Assembly: GCA_965657665.1 (NCBI GenBank)
Contig: CBFHPF010000047.1
Span: 1 to 10,827, forward strand
Length of the DNA stretch: 10,827 nt
Source of the DNA: UBA8337 sp965657665
GTDB lineage: Bacteria; Pseudomonadota; Alphaproteobacteria; RS24
Direction of reading: 5' to 3'
Under the pieces are notes generated by a model. The model made no database searches, had not been told where the DNA came from, and saw nothing but the letters and a program-made list of their open reading frames with translations. The position numbers and the translations under genes are program-made. Below are positions 5,861-10,827 of this stretch, in pieces; position 1 is the first letter of the stretch, and every line of letters begins with the position of its first letter.

Positions 5861-8215
5861 CTATTCAGCAGGTTGAGCGACGGCTTCACCCTCTTCGGGG
5901 TTCAGCGGCGCGTTAGGGTCGCCGCGCCCATCAATGGCGATGAGCAATGGCGGCAGTAAGAAAAAGTCCAAAATCAAAGCCATCAAAATGGTCAGCGCAA
6001 CCACGCGGCCCAACATGGCGTTAATCAAGAAGGGCGATAGGGTGAGAACCATAAATCCGGCAATCAGCACAAACGAACACACCCACAAGGCCGTGCCGAC
6101 TGTGGCGAAGCTGTAGCGCACACTTTCTATTGATGAATAATTCAAATCAAAGCGCGCATAACGATATTTCGACAGCATATGCACGGTGGCATCAACAATG
6201 AGGCCGATAGCAGTGGCGGCGACAAAAGCCGTCCAGAAGCCAACCTCGATGCGATAAAGCGAGAAAAAGCCCATCGCGACCAGCGGCGGCGCGAGATTTG
6301 GCACCAGACTGATAAGGCCAAGGCGTAGGCTTTTCAACGCCAACATCAAGCAGCCGGAAATCAGCACAAAGGCGATGAGTGTACCGGTGGTCATGGCCTC
6401 AAAATTACGCAAGCCGATATAAGAGAACATGACAGCTTGGCCCGACGGGTCAACATGCATGCGCTCCGGCGTGTTTTCTTGCAGCCACTTGCCGGCCCGG
6501 CCGCGCAAGGCTGTCATCTCAGCCGTGCTGATATCAGTCAATGTAACAATCATCCGCGAGGCTGATTTATCGACATTTAATTGGTCGTTCAAATCCAGCC
6601 CGTAAGGCAGCGACATTTCATAGAGCAACACATATTGCGCCGCCAAATCGCGACTTTCCGGCACCTCGTAAAACTCTTGCCGGTCGCCATTGAATGAGCG
6701 GTTAATGCGCTTCACAACATCAGAGAAGGTCGCGACATGCACGACTTCAGGTTGCTGGCGCAGCCATTTGGCGAAGCTATCCATGCTTTGCAGATAATTC
6801 GGGTCCGCAACCGCACCGGCATCACCGCCGCTCAGCGAATAATTGATGATGTAAATACCGGTCAGATTATCGGCAGCCCAATCAGAGGCTTTACGGAAAT
6901 CCATCCGCTCATCAAAATATTCAACAAACCGGTCATTGAAAGTGAGGCGCGGCAGCAAGGCCGTGCCGATAACAGTCAGCGCCAGCATGGCTAGCAAAAG
7001 CGGCTTGCGCTTGGAGATAACCACATCAGCCAGCCATTGCATGGCAGCACTTTGACGCTCAACTGCGTTACTGGCCTTCATCGGCAAGACGGTAAGCAAG
7101 GCGGGGAACAGCGTCATTGATAAGAGCCAAGCGAAAATCGCACCAAAGCCGGCCAAAGTGCCGAGGTCGCGATAAGGCGGGGCATCAGAGAAGTTTAAGC
7201 TGAACAGGCCGATGGCGGTTGTCACAGAGGTCAAAAACACCGGCTGGGCATTAACTGACAGGCTTTCAATAATCGCCTGTTTTTTCTCCATACCGCGCCC
7301 TTGGGACACCAGAGCCGTGATGAGAATATGCACGCAGTCAGCCACCGCAACGGTCAGGATAATGGTTGGTGCGCCCGAAGTTGGCGGGGAAATGGGAATG
7401 CCCATCCAGCCGCCTGCGCCCATCGCCATAGCGGCAGAAAATACCGTGACAATCATGGTCGCCAGCATGCCGAAAAATTTGCGCGTCGTGACAATCAGCA
7501 CAACAGCAATCAATAAGAACATGGTTGGTGTCAGGGTTGCCAAATCCGATTGTGCCGCTTCGGAAAACGAATTGGACAGCATTTGCGAGCCGGTCAATTC
7601 AATGCGGATATTGGGATATTTGGCGCGCATGGTTTCGTGCAACTTGCGCGCTTCCGTGACAATGGACGTGGTGGCGACCACATCATCGGTCGGCGGACGC
7701 AGCGAGATTAAAACCGCGGCGGTGCGCTTGTCGAGCGACAGCAAGCGATTGGCCAGTAATGGCTCGTTTAAAATCGTCTCTTCAATATAAGCAATTTTTT
7801 CAGGAGAAATATCGGCCGGGTCTTCCAACAAAGCGCGCACTTCAAGGTCGTCTTCACCGATGGCGCGGGTGTTTTGAAAGTTTGTCAGGCTATCCACACG
7901 CGTTGAAAAGGGAATTTGCCAACCGGCCTCTGTCAATTCAAAGGCGAGGTTCAGCGCTTCTTCGCTCGTCGCCTCTGTGCCGTCTTTTGGCTGGTAAACA
8001 TAAAACAAAGTGTCGGGGCTGGAATAAGTGCGTTCCAATTCCTCAAACGCCGTCAGATATGGATTATCATTTGAGAAGAAATAACGATAATCATTGGTGA
8101 AGCGCAAATGCTGACCACCGGCGATAAAAAAGGCACTCATCAGCAATGAGAGGATGATGACGAGCAATGGGCGGCGTGTGATGAACTCGCCATATTGTTG
8201 CATGGTAAACGGCAT
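5861..8215 (-). CDS. MMPL/RND superfamily inner-membrane permease
   Basis: Proton-driven exporter of the RND superfamily, MMPL type (COG1033-like), 784 residues and a normal length for this group. Two homologous halves are visible: TM1 (about 16-34) with a periplasmic domain to about 225 and a bundle of helices to about 380, then TM7 (about 405-421), a second periplasmic domain, and helices from about 610 to 760. Each half has the expected Asp in its fourth helix: VADCVHI (Asp293) and LIVDATVHM (Asp675), the probable proton relays. The start is the ATG at 8215, preceded by AAGGGA at good spacing and giving a normal MQQYGEFITRRP N-terminus. A TTG 45 bases upstream would lie at the promoter. 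Relatives move hydrophobic compounds (hopanoids by HpnN, mycolates by MmpL3); the substrate here is unknown. First gene of the operon, under the TetR-controlled promoter. The C-terminal tail is short and acidic. Confidence 0.93.
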   Translation of the reverse strand: MPFTMQQYGEFITRRPLLVIILSLLMSAFFIAGGQHLRFTNDYRYFFSNDNPYLTAFEELERTYSSPDTLFYVYQPKDGTEATSEEALNLAFELTEAGWQIPFSTRVDSLTNFQNTRAIGEDDLEVRALLEDPADISPEKIAYIEETILNEPLLANRLLSLDKRTAAVLISLRPPTDDVVATTSIVTEARKLHETMRAKYPNIRIELTGSQMLSNSFSEAAQSDLATLTPTMFLLIAVVLIVTTRKFFGMLATMIVTVFSAAMAMGAGGWMGIPISPPTSGAPTIILTVAVADCVHILITALVSQGRGMEKKQAIIESLSVNAQPVFLTSVTTAIGLFSLNFSDAPPYRDLGTLAGFGAIFAWLLSMTLFPALLTVLPMKASNAVERQSAAMQWLADVVISKRKPLLLAMLALTVIGTALLPRLTFNDRFVEYFDERMDFRKASDWAADNLTGIYIINYSLSGGDAGAVADPNYLQSMDSFAKWLRQQPEVVHVATFSDVVKRINRSFNGDRQEFYEVPESRDLAAQYVLLYEMSLPYGLDLNDQLNVDKSASRMIVTLTDISTAEMTALRGRAGKWLQENTPERMHVDPSGQAVMFSYIGLRNFEAMTTGTLIAFVLISGCLMLALKSLRLGLISLVPNLAPPLVAMGFFSLYRIEVGFWTAFVAATAIGLIVDATVHMLSKYRYARFDLNYSSIESVRYSFATVGTALWVCSFVLIAGFMVLTLSPFLINAMLGRVVALTILMALILDFFLLPPLLIAIDGRGDPNAPLNPEEGEAVAQPAE

Positions 8216-8239
8216 GATAATTCCCTTTGTTTCACAGCA

Positions 8240-8267
8240 AACATAATACTTTTTTCTCATTTGTCAA
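8240..8267 (-). promoter_or_regulatory. Putative sigma-70 promoter of the RND operon
   Basis: On the minus strand TTGACA (8267-8262, perfect -35) is followed after 16 bases by TATGTT (8245-8240, four of six -10 matches). The start codon at 8215 leaves a leader of about 17-20 bases with the AAGGGA ribosome site. The -35 box overlaps one arm of the inverted repeat by two bases, so a bound repressor should block it. Confidence 0.6.
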
Positions 8268-8289
8268 ACCGAACGGTTTAGTTTATAAA
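8261..8289 (+). promoter_or_regulatory. Putative sigma-70 promoter of the TetR gene
   Basis: TTGTCA (8261-8266, five of six) and TATAAA (8284-8289, five of six) are separated by exactly 17 bases. The -35 box is the same DNA as the -35 of the opposite promoter read on the other strand. The spacer contains almost the whole TetR operator, so the regulator should repress itself. The predicted transcription start falls about at the ATG (8296), so the mRNA may be leaderless. Confidence 0.65.
8266..8279. promoter_or_regulatory. TetR-family operator (inverted repeat)
   Basis: AAACCG-AA-CGGTTT is a perfect 6-bp inverted repeat around a 2-bp centre, lying between the divergent TetR and RND genes. Size, symmetry and position are those of a TetR dimer site. 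It lies in the -35/-10 spacer of the TetR promoter and touches the -35 of the RND promoter, so one site can repress both directions. Confidence 0.75.
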
Positions 8290-8295
8290 GGTGTT

Positions 8296-8943
8296 ATGGA
8301 AAGTTCTGTATCTCAAGTAAACCGCGGCCGTCCCAAGGATGAAGGCAAGCGGCGCGACATTTTATTGGCGGCCAGTGAGTTGTTTACCGCGTGCGGCTAT
8401 CACGGCACGTCAATGGACGCATTGGCCAGGCAAGCCAATGTATCAAAGGCCACGCTTTATTCGCATTTCGACGATAAAGCGGCGCTTTATCGGGCTTTGG
8501 TTGAGATGAAAATGGCCGATTTCAACGTTGATGATTTCTCCGAGATTCTCAATTGGGATGTGGTGCAGGATTTGCAGGCAATTGCACGGCGCATGCTCGA
8601 TTTGATTTTTGACGATGAAGCGATGGAGATGCTGCGCATGGTTGTTGCTGAGGCGCGCACCGAGTCAGATGTGCCGTCTTTGTTTGAAACTGTTGGCCCA
8701 AGGCGTTTATTGGCGCAAATTTCTGATTATTTGGCGCGGCAAAAAGCGCGCGGCACGGCCTATTTGGATGATATTGAGGCCGATACCGGGCTTTTTGCGT
8801 CATTGGTTATCGATCACCGTATGATGATGTTCGCTTTACTGGGAGTTGAGAACCCTCCCGATGCGGCGGCGCGTGAAAAACAAGCGCGCGATGCTGTAGC
8901 GCGTTTTATTAAACTGAAACGCCTCGAATATAGTGAGCGCTAG
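8296..8943 (+). CDS. TetR/AcrR family transcriptional repressor
   Basis: DNA-binding regulator of 215 residues. The N-terminal domain is classic: RRDILLAASELFTACGYHGTSM then DALARQANVSKATLYSHF (helix-turn-helix about residues 35-58), followed by DDKAALYRALVE. The C-terminal ligand and dimer domain (about 75-205) looks like the AefR-like TetR_C group, by impression. I chose the ATG at 8296: the longer frame from 8227 would run through the promoter and operator and gives a non-homologous leader. Only a weak AAGG stands 4 bases before the ATG, consistent with leaderless translation from the predicted start site. It is divergent from the RND permease gene with an 80-bp gap holding one operator, so it most likely represses that operon and itself, released by a hydrophobic ligand (inferred). 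The 3' end meets the convergent sensor gene with only 6 bases between stop codons and no room for a terminator. Confidence 0.92.
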   Translation: MESSVSQVNRGRPKDEGKRRDILLAASELFTACGYHGTSMDALARQANVSKATLYSHFDDKAALYRALVEMKMADFNVDDFSEILNWDVVQDLQAIARRMLDLIFDDEAMEMLRMVVAEARTESDVPSLFETVGPRRLLAQISDYLARQKARGTAYLDDIEADTGLFASLVIDHRMMMFALLGVENPPDAAAREKQARDAVARFIKLKRLEYSER

Positions 8944-8949
8944 GCTCGG

Positions 8950-9417
8950 CTATTTCTCATTTTTATCGCGATAGCGGTGCATCCGTTTGGAAATACGCTG
9001 GCGCGCTTCGAGCGATAGGCCTTGTGCCATATCGCGCATACCGCCATGCACATTTTCATTAATTGCCCGAGCGGCGGCTTGCGATCGATTGAGTGCGGCC
9101 GTTAAAGCAGCCGGATCGGGTGAGGTTTCACCCAAGGCAGCGCGAAAATCACGGCGAGCCGCGCGAATTTCTTTCAACGCTTCGCGCAAAACCGGACGAC
9201 GCTCCGCAAACACGGTGCGCGCCAATTCACGGTCTTCGCCTTCAAGGCGTTTTATGACGCGGTTTTCAGCCCGGTCGAGCCGGTTCTCTAGCCAATTGCC
9301 GCCACTGCGCGCAGACTTCCAGTGCCATGCCGCACTGCCGGCTGCGCCGATAATAATGAAGTTAAGGGCCAGTGAGACAGCGAGGGCCGCATAAAGGAAT
9401 TTTTTGTTTTTGAACAT
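8950..9417 (-). CDS. Periplasmic heavy-metal sensor-like protein (Metal_resist/CpxP-Spy-CnrX type)
   Basis: 155 residues: a short basic N-terminus (MFKNKK), one membrane anchor at about residues 7-30, then a highly charged all-helical periplasmic domain rich in Arg and Glu. The late LSLEARQRISKRM segment (134-146) matches the LTxxQR-type repeat seen in Spy, CpxP and related Metal_resist (PF13801) proteins. His residues are few (32, 124, 147) and there is no Cys, so metal binding is not assured; it could sense envelope stress or misfolded protein. The start ATG has AGGAG six bases upstream, overlapping the stop codon of the preceding anti-sigma-like gene 9 bases away. As last gene of the sigma-anti-sigma operon it is the likely periplasmic input, as CnrX is for CnrYH in Cupriavidus. 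The comparison is by domain type, not sequence identity. Confidence 0.72.
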   Translation of the reverse strand: MFKNKKFLYAALAVSLALNFIIIGAAGSAAWHWKSARSGGNWLENRLDRAENRVIKRLEGEDRELARTVFAERRPVLREALKEIRAARRDFRAALGETSPDPAALTAALNRSQAAARAINENVHGGMRDMAQGLSLEARQRISKRMHRYRDKNEK

Positions 9418-9426
9418 GTCAGGCTC

Positions 9427-9894
9427 CTATAGAGGGTCGGTTGGGAGGAAATCGTCGGAAATAATGTCGATGGCGGCAAATAAGTCATTATTCACCTCCA
9501 TCATGTCAAACAGGTTTGGCGCAGCAACAAAACCGAGCATAAAGCAGGCGGCGAGTGCTGAAATGGCGGCGCCATAAGCGCGTCGCGACACGCCCATTTC
9601 TGTGAGCGGGTCAATATGGGCAATGTGAGCAATAGTCTCTGCCGCATCGGCATTTGTAAACGCGGCATCCATATCGGTAAGTATTTTATCATGCAGCGAC
9701 GTTGTTGCGTCGGGTAGGCGGGCATCCAGCCAGCCATCGAGGCGCGCTTCACGCGCCAGCAAAGCGGCGGCGCGACTGTCTTCGTTGACAAATTGCTGCA
9801 TGGCGGCGCGTTGGTCGCTCGGCCAGTTTTCCGGCGTTCCGCCAAAGGTGCTGACCAAGGCTTCGAATGTGTCATATGTCATTTTTTCGCTCAT
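9427..9894 (-). CDS. One-TM anti-sigma factor-like protein
   Basis: 155 residues. The cytoplasmic N-terminal part (about 1-105) begins YDTFEALVSTFGGTPENWP, a pattern I know from small alphaproteobacterial proteins encoded next to ECF sigma factors, followed by helical segments (RAAALLAREARLDGWLDARL). A single membrane helix lies at about 107-125 and a short acidic periplasmic tail of about 30 residues follows. There is no HxxxCxxC zinc motif (the only Cys is inside the membrane helix), so it would be a non-zinc anti-sigma. The gene starts 6 bases after the sigma stop codon with no strong ribosome site, suggesting translational coupling and matched amounts. Likely role: hold the sigma factor at the membrane until the periplasmic partner encoded next releases it. 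The role is inferred from context, topology and the N-terminal pattern. Confidence 0.7.
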   Translation of the reverse strand: MSEKMTYDTFEALVSTFGGTPENWPSDQRAAMQQFVNEDSRAAALLAREARLDGWLDARLPDATTSLHDKILTDMDAAFTNADAAETIAHIAHIDPLTEMGVSRRAYGAAISALAACFMLGFVAAPNLFDMMEVNNDLFAAIDIISDDFLPTDPL

Positions 9895-9900
9895 CTTAAG

Positions 9901-10491
9901 CTATACCATTTCCAAATGTTCACGTTGTCCGGCCAATTCCTGATGCAGGCGGGCGCGGGCGCGGCGCAAAATCGATTCTAAAGCGGCCACTGTCAGGCCC
10001 ATTATTTCAGCTGCATCGCGCTGTTTGGTCTCTTTAAAATAAACCAGTTCGACGGCGCGCTGCTGGTCGGCGCTTAAGGCTGATAGCGCGGCGCGGATAA
10101 GTTGATTGCGTTCGCCTATTTGATGGGCGGCCTCAATATCGGCGTTCTCATCCATCGGTTCGGCAATCGTGTCGATGTCTTGGGTCGGGCGGCGGCGGCG
10201 CAAAATATCAATGCAACGATTGGCGGCAATGCGATAAAGCCAGGTGGTAACTTTAGCTTGGCCGCTTTGCCAATTGGCAGCGTTTTTCCAAACCGAAGCG
10301 AAAACATCCTGTGCGGCTTCTTCCGCCTCGGCATGATTGCCGAGTTTTTGCGTGCAGATATGTACAACATAAGACAGGTGACGGCGAACAAACACGCTAC
10401 CAGCCTCGCGCTTGGCGCGGGCATCGCCATGACCGATGGTGTGCAAAAGCGCATCATCAGACAAGCTCTGCATATCGTCATTATCGTTCAT
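9901..10491 (-). CDS. ECF-type RNA polymerase sigma factor
   Basis: Extracytoplasmic-function sigma factor of 196 residues. Region 2 spans about residues 30-101, with EAEEAAQDVFASVWKNA (core binding, 2.1-2.2) and TTWLYRIAANRCIDILRRRR (2.3-2.4, -10 recognition). A linker of about 35 residues follows, then region 4 at about 136-185 with SADQQRAVELVYFKETKQRD and the helix-turn-helix AAEIMGLTVAALESILRRAR. I chose the ATG at 10491 because AGGTGA stands five bases before it; upstream GTG and TTG codons in frame have no comparable site. It heads an operon with an anti-sigma-like protein and a periplasmic sensor, so it probably answers an envelope or metal signal and activates its own operon. No recognised ECF consensus (GGAAC...CGTC/GTT) stands upstream. 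A GTGACA-N18-CGTT arrangement at 10601-10574 is a weak candidate. Confidence 0.92.
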   Translation of the reverse strand: MNDNDDMQSLSDDALLHTIGHGDARAKREAGSVFVRRHLSYVVHICTQKLGNHAEAEEAAQDVFASVWKNAANWQSGQAKVTTWLYRIAANRCIDILRRRRPTQDIDTIAEPMDENADIEAAHQIGERNQLIRAALSALSADQQRAVELVYFKETKQRDAAEIMGLTVAALESILRRARARLHQELAGQREHLEMV

Positions 10492-10570
10492 ATACGTCAC
10501 CTGAGCAGTCACCAAAAGTCTCCGGCTAAATAAGTTCGCCGTAAAGGCAAAAATTTTCTAATCCAATCTG

Positions 10571-10576
10571 TATAAC
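10571..10576 (+). promoter_or_regulatory. Possible -10 element for a small RNA
   Basis: TATAAC matches five of six bases of the sigma-70 -10 box on the + strand and would start transcription near 10583, about 100 bases before the terminator. No good -35 box is present 15-19 bases upstream (the region is A-rich), so an activator or another sigma factor would be needed if this is real. Confidence 0.3.
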
Positions 10577-10582
10577 GATGCG

Positions 10583-10682
10583 TAGAGTTAAAAGCTGTCA
10601 CAAAACAGCATGGTGCTCTCCTTCCCCCTCATTGGAAGCACCCTAACCCCGCTTTCGCCAGCCGAAGGCGGGGTTTCTTTTT
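10583..10682 (+). ncRNA. Candidate small regulatory RNA with a pyrimidine-rich anti-SD loop
   Basis: The + strand here has no plausible protein gene, yet it ends in a strong + oriented terminator, so something is transcribed. Predicted elements in order are a small hairpin (GCTGT 10594-10598 with ACAGC 10605-10609), then a hairpin GGTGCT-C-TCC / GGA-AGCACC (10612-10642, 9 bp with one bulged C) whose left arm and loop form an unbroken 15-base pyrimidine tract (10616-10630), then the terminator. The tract contains CTCCTT, the exact complement of an AAGGAG ribosome site. Alphaproteobacterial sRNAs such as the AbcR and cuckoo-type families display similar C/U-rich loops; I infer only similarity of design, not membership. 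The 5' end is a guess from a -10-like TATAAC. It lies divergent to the ECF operon and faces the end of the right-edge gene. A regulatory leader is unlikely because no + gene follows in the window. Confidence 0.5.
10645..10682 (+). terminator. Strong Rho-independent terminator on the + strand
   Basis: AACCCCGCTTTCG pairs along 13 positions (one T-G wobble) with CGAAGGCGGGGTT around a CCAGC loop and is followed by TTTCTTTTT. On the minus strand the stem is followed by AGGGTGC with no T tract, so it does not serve the minus-strand gene ending at 10694. Confidence 0.85.
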
Positions 10683-10693
10683 GGTCGATAAAT

Positions 10694-10827
10694 TTAAGCG
10701 TCCAGCAAAGCCTGAAGGGCGGCTTGACGCGCCTCGCTTGGCTGTTTTTGAGCAATCGCCGCTGTTATGCGCCGATAGGCAGCAAGTGGCACCGGTATTG
10801 TGCGATGAGTAATCGCCCATTGCGCCA
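10694..10827 (-). CDS. C-terminus of an unrecognised protein (5' end beyond window)
   Basis: The minus-strand frame entering from the right edge is open for 43 codons to a TAA at 10696-10694. It encodes a plausible helical C-terminus ending EARQAALQALLDA, preceded by RTIPVPLAAYRRI. This reads like real protein (Ala, Leu, Gln and Arg rich, amphipathic), unlike the overlapping frame, which is Ser- and Cys-rich and runs on through the terminator. I do not recognise the family. The stop lies about 200 bases upstream of the ECF sigma start, so the two are likely separate transcription units, although no minus-oriented terminator is seen between them. Confidence 0.55.
   Translation of the reverse strand, partial: AQWAITHRTIPVPLAAYRRITAAIAQKQPSEARQAALQALLDA

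Noticed and set aside
7212..7790. 192-codon open frame on the + strand inside the RND permease gene
   Set aside because: It is antisense to a strongly supported permease frame, has no family resemblance and shows low-complexity composition typical of a shadow frame.
8227..8295. Longer N-terminus for the TetR protein starting at 8227
   Set aside because: It would translate the promoter and operator region. The protein before MESSVSQV has no TetR character.
10578..10646. 22-codon + strand frame (ATG at 10578) inside the candidate sRNA, a possible leader peptide
   Set aside because: There is no ribosome site before it, no + strand gene follows the terminator, and the peptide has no run of codons for one amino acid. 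It is best treated as chance, though a dual-function RNA is not excluded.
10583..10682. Similarity to the small SRP RNA (4.5S), suggested by GGAAGCA
   Set aside because: The conserved SRP domain IV pattern (GGTCAGG...GGAAGCAGCC) is absent, and the surrounding structure is two short hairpins plus a terminator.
10629..10820. 63-codon minus-strand frame starting ATG near the right edge
   Set aside because: It runs through the terminator hairpin and is Ser/Cys/Lys-rich without sense. The overlapping frame ending at 10694 looks like the real protein C-terminus.

Overview
The window looks like the chromosome of a free-living Gram-negative alphaproteobacterium, possibly marine. The evidence is two Porin_4-type general porins, an ECF sigma operon whose membrane protein carries the FGGTPENWP-type N-terminus common in Alphaproteobacteria, and a spinster-like MFS carrier of a kind common in that class. 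I see no tRNA, rRNA, CRISPR array, phage gene or insertion sequence. The assignment rests on family recognition only, and genus cannot be given.

Left end (1-2340, + strand). Two paralogous porins lie in tandem. The first is cut by the window edge at its 5' end and ends at 934 with its own terminator. The second (1125-2285) is a complete monocistronic gene. Its upstream region carries a 14-bp perfect palindrome, and a terminator at its 3' end also serves the convergent neighbour.

Centre (2340-8943). A minus-strand operon runs right to left: MMPL/RND inner-membrane permease, LolA-like periplasmic lipid-carrier protein, outer-membrane beta-barrel, and (after a 72-bp gap) a spinster-like MFS carrier. 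A TetR-family regulator is transcribed divergently. The 80-bp gap between regulator and permease holds a clear TetR-type inverted repeat and two promoters whose -35 boxes occupy the same DNA. The first three genes would place one protein each in the inner membrane, periplasm and outer membrane. This suggests an envelope-spanning trafficking route for a lipid or other hydrophobic molecule, switched by the TetR protein. The substrate cannot be read from the sequence.

Right (8950-10491, minus strand). A compact ECF operon encodes a sigma factor, a one-TM anti-sigma-like protein and a one-TM CpxP/Spy/CnrX-like periplasmic sensor. The composition resembles CnrYXH-type metal or envelope-stress signalling.

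Right edge (10492-10827). A + strand terminator with no + strand protein gene upstream, preceded by a hairpin displaying a 15-nt pyrimidine tract, points to an unannotated small RNA of about 100 nt with an anti-Shine-Dalgarno loop. The last 134 bases hold the C-terminus of an unrecognised minus-strand protein.
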